This document shows positions 1 through 10,863 of a stretch of 64,000 bases of DNA, piece after piece (within the stretch, counting starts at the first letter, position 1; every line of letters begins with the position of its first letter). A program made the translations under genes and the position numbers. Origin of the DNA: Histoplasma ohiense (taxonomy: Eukaryota; Ascomycota; Eurotiomycetes; Onygenales; Ajellomycetaceae); the NCBI GenBank assembly GCA_017607445.1, contig JAEVHH010000001.1, positions 4,650,001-4,714,000 of the forward strand. The letters run 5' to 3'. The notes beneath the pieces are model-generated. The model did no database searches and had not been told where the DNA came from. It saw only the letters and a program-made list of their open reading frames with translations.

Positions 1-2034
1 GGATTATCTTGCGAAAGAGAACTTGACTCGCTAACTCAACCAACGAATTACGCGGTAGTTACTGACTCTGGGAGCATCATTATTAATTTCGTTAGCATGT
101 CGGGCTGTGATGGAAGAAGACATCAGGCATGGAAATTTCCGATGATGGGCTCGGGAGACTGGGCTGTGTGAGTGGAGCAGGAGCGGCGTGGAACTTCCAA
201 GGTTGAAAACTTGAAGCGACGCTGCAGCGATGATTTGAGCATGGCGGTAAGGTAAGCACGATATCGCGCCCCCCCAGCTGTTCTTTGGACGCAGACTTGT
301 CATCTGGGGGAAGGCTGGGTTAGTCAAGTCGACTAACCAACCAACGAACTAACTCAACTCGTTATGGCCCTTATGGTTGACATCATCATCGCCGCTGATC
401 AAGCAGGCAAGTCACACTGGGCCAAAAAGCGTCGCGCAAGCAACGGCCGCCCTACCTGCCGCCTGGCTGCAGTTGGCTGCAGTGGGCTGCAGTGGGCTGG
501 GGTCCGGGGAGTCGATGCCATTGGCCGCTGCCCGCGAGCGAAGGCGCCGAAACCTGTCGGTGGCTGCATTATTCTGTCTGCTCTTCTGTCGGCTTCTTCT
601 GCGTCGTGGAAATAAAAAATAAAAAAAAAAAAAAATTTCAGCGGGTTTTATTTTATTTTTTTATATTTTTCTTAGTGGTTTTATTGGAGTTCAACGGGTG
701 GTTTCATTCAACTTCGGGGAATGGCTGCTCTTGTTGCTCGTCTGAATGAATAATAAACGAGAGTTTATATAAATACAAACACATCCAGTCACAGTGTATT
801 CTCGAGAAATTCCGGATAGGTGCACGTGTGGGAAAAGAGTACCTAGGTACCACCCAGGTAAGTTCCAGCCGTCACGGGGTTTGGCGGGTCATCATGGATC
901 GGTGGATGTGGATGTTCGTTTGGGGGGAAAGGTTGTCTGTGCTGGCTGACCAGAGCGGGCAGGACAGCACAGCACAGGAACAAACAGCCGGACGGACCTA
1001 CCCAGGTATTAATTAGTATTATTATTATTATTAATTAAATTAATCCACTAGTCACTGAATGAATCTACTATGTACATGTACTGTACATGTACTCCGTACA
1101 TACTCCGTAGTACGGAGTATGTCTCGCTTTATCCCCAGACCGACTTTTGAATGAATCCATGGATGATGCCCTCTGATGATCGATCCGGATCGTAAATGAG
1201 AATACCAGTTACTGACCCACGATGTGTCGACAGTAGACACAAGAATAAAAACCAAATAATATTAGTAATTACATCGAGCAGTTAGTTACTCGCTCCTCTA
1301 GTCGTATGCATGGATAGGATCTATCCTACTCCTACTCCTACTCCGTAGTAATATCCTTTTTGAATCTATCCATGGGCCGTTGGTTGCTTTTTCTTCCCTT
1401 TTTGCCTTTTTGCCTTTGCTGTGGTGCGGCTCCTCCTACGTCATTGCTGCCAAGGCCCAGGAACACGGCGCACGCCCTTGTTGCTTGTTCTTTCTTTTCC
1501 TCCCTCGTACGGCCCTCGCTGCTGGGACTACGGAGTACTACTGCTGGGACTGCTGTTGCTGCTGTTGCTGCTGTTGCTGATTGCTGCTGCTCCTGTTGCT
1601 GCCGGCCAACCCAACCCAAACAGCCGCTAACTACCCACTACCCACTACCCATTACCCATTACCTACTCCCTCCCTCTCTCACTCCCTCCCCAATCCACGC
1701 CTACCAGAATCGGCATCTCCACCACGACCACCTCATCTCTTCCCCATTCCTCCATCCACTCCCATATCACACCACCCTCCACCCTCCACCCTCCACCTCC
1801 TGTCAATCCTCGTCCCCGTTCTTCATCCTCCCGAGTATTGCACTACCCATTTAATACTCCCGCTCTCTCGCTGTTCAAAGGGTCAAGGGGCAGGCCTTGC
1901 GTGTGCATCGCGGTTCGAACGGGAAGAGATATGTAAATGCCAATGCCAGCCCTTGTCCCAGGCGATATAGTCTCCAATATCACGACGAAGTTTAATTCTC
2001 CGCTGGCGGAGGAGGATCAAATGTGCCCAGCATT
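1..2034 (+). promoter_or_regulatory. 5' flank and probable leader of the histidine kinase gene
   Basis: No coding sequence is supported here. The stretch holds an A-rich tract near 620-640, a 25-bp palindrome built from ACATACTCCGTA at 1098-1122, several further copies of the CTCCGTA-type motif, and a CTG/TGC-rich then pyrimidine-rich stretch at 1500-1800 that looks like a fungal core promoter and leader. Short upstream ATGs occur, for example near 1371, so upstream-ORF control of the kinase is possible but unproven. Confidence 0.5.
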
Positions 2035-5000
2035 ATGAGGACCCCGCCGCCTCCCTCCCCAGTCGATGCCGCTTCGTCCACTGCCTCCTCCAAATACCCT
2101 CATCGCCTTTCCTCAAGATCTCGTCTCTCCGCTGCGTGCCCTTTTGTCTCTTACGACCCTGACCCTGACCCTTCAGCGTTCTCGATGCACCAGTTTGATT
2201 TTTCTGCAGATGATGCGCCTGTCCATTCTCTAAAATCTTCTTCTTCTTCTTCTTCTTCTTCTTCTTCTGTTGTTGCCGCTGCCGCCGCCGTCGCCTCCCT
2301 GCGCGAGTCTTTTGCAGAGCCCACTCCACCTCCCGAACATTCACATCATCATCAGCATCGAAGACCGGGCCTACCGCCTCGTGGCCAGCGGCAGAGCATG
2401 CACACCTTGGAGGAACTGCGGAATCAAATGGAAGGAGTCTCTGTCTTTCACTCCCGCTCCAGTTCTCACACTTTCTCCACCAAGCCTCCTCCGGTTTTGA
2501 GCCATGAGATGAAGTCGCCTCGCAACGCCAAGAGAAGCATCCGTTCCACCCCTTCATCACCCTCCAACATCCCAGTTCCTCCGGCTTCGTTGAAGCCCAG
2601 CGGCCACACCGATTCCTCCTCCTCGTCGTGCACTGTCAAATCGCCCAAGCGGACCGATCATTCTGAACTGTCTGCCTTTCCATTCCCAACCCCTTCATCC
2701 TTGGTCGCGTCCGTAGACCAATCTCTCGACTCATTGATTGATGCGCGACCCATCGTGAAGCGGCTGTCGATACGTAGAACCAGGGATCGAAGAAATAAGT
2801 CGCCGTCTGCCGCTTCTGAGTCTGCCGAATTGAATGGCTCGACCTGGCAGGACCCCTTCATGTCCCATGATTCTGACACGGCGGCGGATGACCCGAGGTA
2901 TCCCACCCCGAACCTTTATGATATCACTTTGGCGCTGAATTCTGAGGCCGGTTTGGATGCCTGGTGGTCGAATACTGTGAGGGTTCTCCATACCCATTTT
3001 GGTGCTGAAAGGGCGGCCCTAGCAGTACCCGGCGATAGTACCGACCTGGAGAACGTTCCATGGGGTCAGAAGGCAACGTATAGTCTCTATGGCTATAGGT
3101 CTTCTTCGCCGTCAGCTGGGACCACACAAGGTAGTTGTGGTGCAGAAGCCCCATTGAAGAATTCTCCTGATCAAGAAACCGCGGATGTGGACAGGGGACA
3201 AAATAACAGTATATCTACGAAACCGAACGGACATGTTCTCACGCCGTCTGAGAAGCGCCCCCCTGTTGTTGCACGTCATTCCTTTGCTGACTTCGGGGGC
3301 CCCGGAAATGTAGGTAGCCGTGATAAGAATGTACGGCCAGATGTACTCAAGCGGACGAAAAGCTCATTGGGCTCTGCCACGTTGCAACATGGAACAAAAG
3401 GTGATAAAGATTCAACAGTGTTGGCAGATCATGCTCTCGCCTCATCGTCTGACCAACGGCCCTCACAGGCCTCAGTGGATTCGAGAGAACGCACCCCTTG
3501 CCCATCAGTGGCCGTTTTCCCCGTTCCACGTGCTTTAGAAGTTGAATCAGACCCTTTAATTCGGCGAACAGGTGTGGTGAAGCTCTTTGGGAGAACCAAG
3601 CCTGCCGTTTTAACGAGGCAATATTCTCACGATCCGATGGCGTCACCTTTATACGACTCTGTCATGAAGCAGGTATCAAAGGATGACACGCATCAGACAA
3701 CATCAGATGTTCCAGTTCTTAGTGAACCTGCAACTTGTGATGTATCCATAGGTCGAGTGAGCATATACTCTGCGTCAAGTACAAGTACGACTACACAGAC
3801 CATAATGGAGTTACCAAGACCTTCTGCCGCTGACTGTAGTCGCAACGGGGCTTCTCCTCCTAGCTCCTCTTGTTCGGATTCATACGAAGAATATGAACAA
3901 ATTCCTCAGTCACCGTGGTCGCAATCGCCTGCTCCATCTCCTGCTCCCATCTCGGATCCAGAGAAAAACCCCTTTTTCAATACCAACAAGGTAGATGAGG
4001 ATGCCTTTGCTTCGAGTCCACCGTTGCGTGATTATTCCACAAACCAACCTATCGAAGCCATTGGCGTTGATCGTGCTAAAACAATCATACACATACCCTT
4101 GGTGCATTCTTCATCTTCGAAACAATCTATCTCAAACACATTGAGATTTCCCGTTGCTATCATTTCGGTTCTCACCTCAACCATTCCTTACCCGGCAAAC
4201 CTGAGAAAGTCTCTCGAGTACCTCCTTCCGCACCTTACCACTTCCTTTTGCCTGGCCCAGCAGTATAGCCAGCTTGAGCGGCAGCTATCGACTTCGCGGA
4301 CCCAGCGATTCGGCCATATCCTTGGGCTTGGCGGGACCTTTTCCGATGCCAGTAGCGAAATGGAATTGGTGGCAGGACTCAGCAACCACGTTAATTACCC
4401 ATTGGGAGAGAACGTTTCATTGCAGGCCCACTCAACCATATCGAGCCCGCTCCAGCGATCGGATACTAGCAGATCCAATTCCGCAATTTCAGGGGTCAAT
4501 ACTCCTGGTATGGAAATTGGAGCGGGCATGCCCCGTGACATTTACCTTACCCCGGGTTTACTGTCCAAACAAACTTCAGAATACTCGGACAGTTATTTCA
4601 ATCTCAAACAACAACCAGGCGGTATCAGTAAGATGAACCAACAAAGAATGAGACAATCAAAACAGTTGCGAGACCCTTCTACTTCACTTTCACCTCCCCT
4701 TGGGTCATTGCGGGGTTCATCTACAGAGTTCGATGAATTAACCTCTAGAGATCCTGGTTTAGTACCCACTCCTCCATCCAGGACTCCGAGCATGTCTGCA
4801 TTACCGCAAGGGTTCTCGCGATTTGCCTCGCCAGTTTCGATTGCTACACAGCTACATCGAGAACTCCCACCACGACCGTTCCCCGATACTATAGCACAGT
4901 TGATGCTTAATTCAGTGCCACTACACCTATTTCTGGCAAAGCCCCACACTGGAGAAGTCATTTGGACGAATGATAAATTCGATTCTTATCGAACCAGTCA

Positions 5001-8000
5001 ACCGCATGAGCAACGTGCCAGAGACCCGTGGCTTGATGTGCATGACAGTGAACGCGAGAATCTACTAAAACAGTGGGAAAAGGCCCTTCGATCGGGGTCG
5101 CAGTTCACAGAGCGAGTTCGTGTTAAACGATACAATGACGAGTCGGCATATCGCTGGTTTATTTTCCGTGCGAATCCATTACTGTCACAGGCGGGAGAGC
5201 TACTCTATTGGATTGGGTCGTTCCTCGATGTTCACGAGCAGCGCATTGCTGAGATGAAGGCAGCGCAGGAGAGGGAGGTATTTGCCACGAACGCGAAATA
5301 TAAAGCGTTAGCAAATTCAATACCCCAGGTAGTGTTCGAGGCTGCTGAGTATCGTGGCCTTATCTCTGCCAACGAACAGTGGCAGCAGTACACGGGTCAA
5401 TCCCTGGAGGATGCCCTTAACCTAGGCTTTGCGAAACATATACATCGAGACGACCTTGAGAAATGCGGTATCTTACTCCCGCCAAACATCATCCCAGAGT
5501 CCGACAATCCGATCGAGTTTGGACGTATCATCAATTCCCTGCGGGGTTCGGAACCCTCTAATGGAACTCCCGAGTCGGATTCAAGCGATCTACGAAATAA
5601 ACGTCCATTTTCTCGAACCAATTCATTCCATGATAAGAATGGACGTTCAAAATACCAAGGGCTAACGCATGCGCTCCATGAGCTTGTGGAAAAAGGTGTG
5701 GTCACCATACAGAAGGATGAAAACGAGAGGTATTCGTATACAACCGAAATCCGGTTGCGATCGAGAGGCGGTGACTTCCGATGGCATCTCGTGCGTCTTG
5801 TGAAAGTTGAAACGACAAGTTTTGGCGATGGCGAGGCTTCCTGGTATGGTACCTGCACCGATATCAATGATCGAAAACTTCTAGAACGGAAGTTGAATAG
5901 GGAGATGGAGTCGAAAACGAAGTTTTTCAGTAATATGTCCCACGAGATCAGGACGCCGCTTAATGGGATCCTAGGGACGATTCCGTTTATTTTAGATACG
6001 CAGTTAGATAACGATCAAAGACGTATGCTCGATACTATCCAGAACAGTTCTACCAACCTACGTGAACTTGTCGACAATATTTTGGATGTATCCAAAGTAG
6101 AAGCAGGGAAGATGAACATGGTGCGACAATGGTTCCATGTTCGCTCTGTCGTGGAAGATGTAATTGATACGATCGGGTCGAGGGCGATAGATAAGGGACT
6201 TGAGCTGAATTATCTCGTCGAATCAGATGTCCCTGCAATGGTGATTGGGGATAGGTTCCGAATACGCCAGATCCTTATTAACCTGATGGGAAATGCAGTC
6301 AAGTTCACGTCACAGGGAGAAATATACACACGCTGTTCAATCCATCGCGACCCTTCCGTTCCTGTAAACGGAACAGAGATCCTTTTGAATTTTGAGGTCG
6401 TTGATACCGGCAAAGGATTTAGCTCTACAGATGCCGAGCGTCTAATGCAAAGATTCAGCCAGATTGAGGGGAGCGGCTCGCAGCAGCATTCAGGAAGTGG
6501 GCTTGGCCTCTTCTTGTCCAAACAGCTCGTGGAGATGCATGGTGGGCGCTTGACCCCTACAAGCAAGGAAGGCCAAGGCGCCAAATTCTCGTTTTTTGTT
6601 AAGGTTGATGCACCTCCACCGCCACCGCCCCAGGATTCATCCAATTTAAGCCTTGAGGATCGATACCTTCAACCCATAGACGATATTTCTCCATTTAAGA
6701 GCCCAAACAAACAGGAATTTCATCTCACTCAAGACATACTAAGCTTCCATTCATTGACAAATTCGGACGTCATGAGTCTACCCAGCAAGCAACTCTCTGG
6801 ATCGTCTTGGGGATCAAATCAAATCAACACGCCACCATCCTCTCGGAGTGGAGGAACTCCCTCGAAGCCTGATCAGCCTAGCCAAATCATTCCCCCTGAT
6901 ATATCAGGTCCCAGCATGGCAGCGACTGAGGTTATGGTTAGCAGTTCTTCCTCTCAAAATATCGCACCTGCGCTTCCTTCGTCATATGATGTATTGATAA
7001 TATGCCCCTTCGATTATGCCCGCGAGGCTCTAAAGCAACACATCGAGCAAGTTATTCCTCTCGAGGTCACCTGCAAAGAAACTGCGATTCTCGATGTCGA
7101 AGACTGGAAGGATCTTGTTACTGGCGGTGAATGTCCCAAGTTCTCTCACCTGGTAGTCTGCCTCCCAGATGCCAACGACGTCAAGGAAACTATGCAAATC
7201 ATTATCCAATTTGGTTGGGATAATAACAACATCAAACACATGCCGGCCTTGATCATCGTCTCGGATATCTATCAGAAACGGGAGATCAGCGAGGCCTACG
7301 ACCGATTCTGTGCCGCTGGAGGTAAAGGATTCTTAGTTCCGAAGCCTGTGAAGCCCTCATCGTTCTCGAGGATTTTTGACCCGAGTAATCAGCGAGATCT
7401 TAGCAATGACCGAAACCAGGATATGGCGCGGGAAATTAATAATAGTTTCAAGACCATGTCGAAGATTGTTAAGGAGGTCATTGGGAATAAAGGATATCGA
7501 ATTTTACTTGTGGAGGATGATGAAACCAACCGGACGGTATGTGTGGTTCATTTCAAGTTTTCTATTTCTCATATCTGGAATCTTCAATGTTTCCATTTCA
7601 TTATTAATATATTAATTTATTAATAGGTCATGTTGAAATACCTGGACAAAGTTAAATTGGCCTCCGAAACAGCCGGCAACGGCCAGGAATGCATCGACAT
7701 GGTCTTTTCCAAAGAGCCCGGCTATTACTCCTTGATTATCGTAAGACCATGCCCCCCACCTATTTTTTCCCCCTTTCTTTTGCCTAAGGCCATGACTGAC
7801 CCGCATCTCTGTGTTTAAAGTGTGACATCCAGATGCCTATTAAAAACGGCTACGAAACTTGCCAAGAAATCCGCTCCTGGGAACAGAGGAACCACTTCCC
7901 GCAAATCCCCATCATGGCGCTCTCCGCAAACGCAATGATGGACCAAATCGACGACGCTTCGCGCGCTGGCTTCAATGACTATGTCACAAAACCTATCAAG

Positions 8001-8081
8001 CACAATGAACTTGGCAAGATGATGATGGAGTTGCTTGATCCCAGTGTTCCCCAGGTCCTGCTTAGGGATCGGAATAAATAA
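2035..8081 (+). CDS. Hybrid sensor histidine kinase / response regulator (GAF-PAS-PAS-HisKA-HATPase-REC)
   Basis: Autophosphorylating sensor kinase that would feed a His-to-Asp phosphorelay (Ypd1-type carrier, then Ssk1/Skn7-type regulators). Exons are 2035-7536, 7627-7740 and 7821-8081, both introns in phase 0, giving 1958 residues. I start at ATG 2035; an in-frame GTG 12 bases upstream is not a eukaryotic start. The N terminus is low complexity, with a poly-Ser run. A GAF-like segment begins near residue 292 and its second half lies near 660-745 after a disordered insert. PAS-like domains begin near 950 and 1088. The HisKA H-box has phosphoacceptor His1303 (SHEIRTPLNG), with the HATPase N-box near 1416 and G2 box near 1485. 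A receiver-like segment without a clear acceptor spans about 1652-1790. The true receiver has Asp1828-1829, acceptor Asp1874 (DIQMP), Ser1907 and Lys1929. No transmembrane segment is evident, so it is probably cytosolic. It resembles dual-PAS fungal kinases of the Mak1/Phk type; the group assignment is unsure. Confidence 0.93.
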
Positions 8082-9938
8082 TGGTGTTCGTCGCCGTCTT
8101 CACCCGTTGCAGCAGCAGTAGCATCGAGGGAGGTGTTCTTGAAACGATGGAAGTTTTAGAGAGGTGGGCGTCCTGACGCCCACCAATCCAAACTTCTATA
8201 CTTACGCACTTTCCTTCCTCTTTTGTATCAATCTTGTGTGCTTCTCTTGCATAAACAAAAAAAAATAAATAAAAAAAAGGGGGGTGGGAGGGGGGGGATA
8301 CACGCTGCAGCATTGAAGATGAGGTTTTCTACTGCTACTGTTCACTCCCCGCTCGTGGATCATCATCCTCCATGGTGACAGACTGACTCCCTTCCAGCCC
8401 TTCCTGCTCTCCTTTGTTTCCCACATTGTTCCAGACAAAAAGACATTTTCCTTGCTTTTTTACTCACTTCATCTCGTGGTTACAGGTTGATTTTTTCTAC
8501 TCTCTTTTCGTCAGGTTTATTTGTTCTTTCCGGTTCTTTGAGTCTACACACCCACACACACCCGCATAGCTATATATACTGTTGACACTGCATTGTTCAT
8601 TTTGGTGGTGGGAATCAGGAAAAACTGGAATCATATGCTTTTTGGAGTTTCCACCCCATCTTTTTTTTTTTTTTTCATTTCTCATTTTTCTTTGGATCAA
8701 ATAAAATTGCTTGTGTTTCTTGCTTTCCTTTCTGGTTTGGTTTATTATACAGAATACTGTTGATGTTTTCCCTTTCCCTATCATTGCAATAACTGGGTGC
8801 AAGCGGATATGGTTTTCTCTCCTTGGCACTTCTTTCTACATCCATTTACATCTCTATATGTATTTCCCTCCCCCCAAATGTTTACTCTCTATCCTTCTCT
8901 GCTACTCCTTCTTCTGATTTTCGATCTTCTTCCACTTCATGTGTCTGTTTTTTCCCATTCTATCTCCGACTATTACTAGTACTATTATTACATTCCTGTT
9001 GAATCTTGTTCGTTCCTTCTCATTATCTTGATTGCTGTGGCATTCACTCTTCACTTGTCAGCTTCATCATTCAATTTTTTTAAAATAGTTGATATGGTCA
9101 ATCAAACAGACAAGCTGTGCTAGAAGAAAAGCACTGATTCATTCTGATACATAGTGCAATTTATGTAGCTCCTTCTATACAGACATCTATATATCTATCT
9201 CTCCATGAAAGATATCAGCGACAGGTATACAGATGCATGCACGCGCACAAGTGGGGTGGAGGAAACATCAAGACAAAGAAGAAAGGGAAAAGATGAAGCA
9301 GTAACTTAACAAGTTCAATGATTAGTGTGAGACATTACTTTTGACAGCATTCTCTGCTCTGTAGACAAACACAAATCACACTCACTTTTCTCAATCTAAC
9401 TGACATCAATCATCTCATGCAAGACACAGAAGAGATGCTTCAGTTATCAAAGATAGAGTCTAACTTAGTAACAAAGTTACGAAAATCATGGGAATCTACT
9501 CCGTACTACATACAACACTGACAGACATGACTGTTAGCTTTGCTCTCTCTTTTACAGACTGGCAACCCGCCGCACCAATAGGCAGATTTTGCAACCACTC
9601 ACTGCACGAAGTCTTGAATTTTTACTTGGAAAGTTGAGATTGAGCAGGTCATTTCCAGTGTGCTATTTACATAGAATTGTTGAACAAATGTCAGAGGTTG
9701 TTTTGAATGAATAAAAATGAATACTCCGATGTCCTTACAAGTACGCACCGAGACAAAAAGCCAAATGACGCAAAATGGCCGAGGGACAAAACTCGACCTT
9801 CAAGACCTCCGGGACACTTCAAAGCCGGTAGTAGTTGTTGCTGTACTGCGCAGATATATGATCACACGATATGGCTAACACCTTTCTTGCCCTTACTAAT
9901 ACGGAGCCATCGTTTCCAACACGTCGCCCAGCACCGCT
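8082..9938. other. Intergenic / 3' flank, no gene seen
   Basis: T-rich, pyrimidine-rich sequence after the kinase stop with homopolymers (poly-T near 8660, G-rich run near 8280). It probably includes the kinase 3' UTR. Short open frames here are low complexity. I see no RNA gene or mobile element. Confidence 0.5.
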
Positions 9939-10338
9939 TCAGAACCACGAAGTCCCATAAATAAAAGATGTACAGTACGCAAACAGGGTGACGGGGACAC
10001 ACAAGACAAAAAAACCACCAAAATTTCACGGAATTCTGCCCCAGGAGGTCCACGTTCATGCCCAAGAGGCTGGAGCAAAAGGTAAGAGGTATGAAGAGCG
10101 TTGCAAGCAGAGTCAATCTTTTGAGTCGCTCAGACTGCTCGATAGCTTTGCGGGATTCCTCTATTGTTGCTTTGTTCATTGCCAAGGTTATGCCTCGGGT
10201 GCGAGTTTTTGACAAACTGATGCAACGATCGTGGAGCTGTTCGTAGTCATGTAGGAGGCCTTGCGCTGTAAAAGAGCGTCGACTTCCAGTGTGTCTGACA
10301 GATCCGACCTCTCTGGGGTGTTCCACCGTGTTGGTCAT
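9939..10338 (-). pseudogene. CorA-like Mg2+ transporter family, C-terminal fragment with frameshift
   Basis: The minus-strand translation has the hallmark C-terminal end of fungal CorA-like membrane proteins. A helix rich in Glu/Lys (ESRKAIEQSERLKRLTLLA) leads into a first transmembrane segment with the Gly-Met-Asn selectivity motif (SSLLGMNVDL). The second transmembrane segment is out of frame. It continues in the next frame (VPVTLFAYC...) after a run of seven A on the plus strand at 10008-10014; one base fewer would restore it, ending at the TGA at 9939-9941. The usual N-terminal 300 or more residues of the family are not present upstream, although an ATG exists at 10338. I read this as a truncated relict. 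A homopolymer sequencing error could explain the frameshift but not the missing N terminus. Confidence 0.7.
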
Positions 10339-10863
10339 TCTTCCCCAGTTTCTGACCAGACGAGGCTGGCGTCCGCATCCAATGCCAAAATATGTGGCTC
10401 CTGACGTGAACGCCTACACCTATTTACACCAACGCATGAAGCCACAGAAGTGCTCGGCGCTAACAACCACTTTAAAAGGGCAGATACAGAACTCCATCAT
10501 ACTTTTCACCCCCTAGGGTGTTCTGAGCCCGCGCTCATGCAGTACCAGGATCAAGTGAATGCGCAAGCCAGACACACAGCACCTTGTTAGGATCCAATTA
10601 TAGGCCGTGGTGGCGGGAGACTTCAACTATTCCGTGTTAATTCAGGAATCAGCGTACATCATTGTTGACTGCACCACAAACAATGCCCGGCCATAAGTAT
10701 TGGCACTGTAAGTACGACCCCGCTTCTCTAAATCAACGACTGAACCTGGGAGACTAGGCGCCCTTGACGCTTTTTTCTCCCCGCAAGTCTATTTAAGCTC
10801 GAATTTTGTCTCTCTCATTTATCCCAGGGGGTTTCACCTTTTGTTAGTCCGCATCCACTCATC
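10339..10863. other. Divergent spacer between CorA-like relict and NLR relict
   Basis: About 525 bases with no supported gene. The part just before 10864 (GTCTATTTAAGCTC at about 10788, then pyrimidine-rich sequence) looks like the core promoter of the NLR-type gene. Confidence 0.4.

Noticed and set aside
1360..1970. Overlapping plus-strand frames before the histidine kinase
   Set aside because: Leu/Pro/Ser-rich translations of a pyrimidine-rich leader; they could act as upstream ORFs but are not supported as genes.
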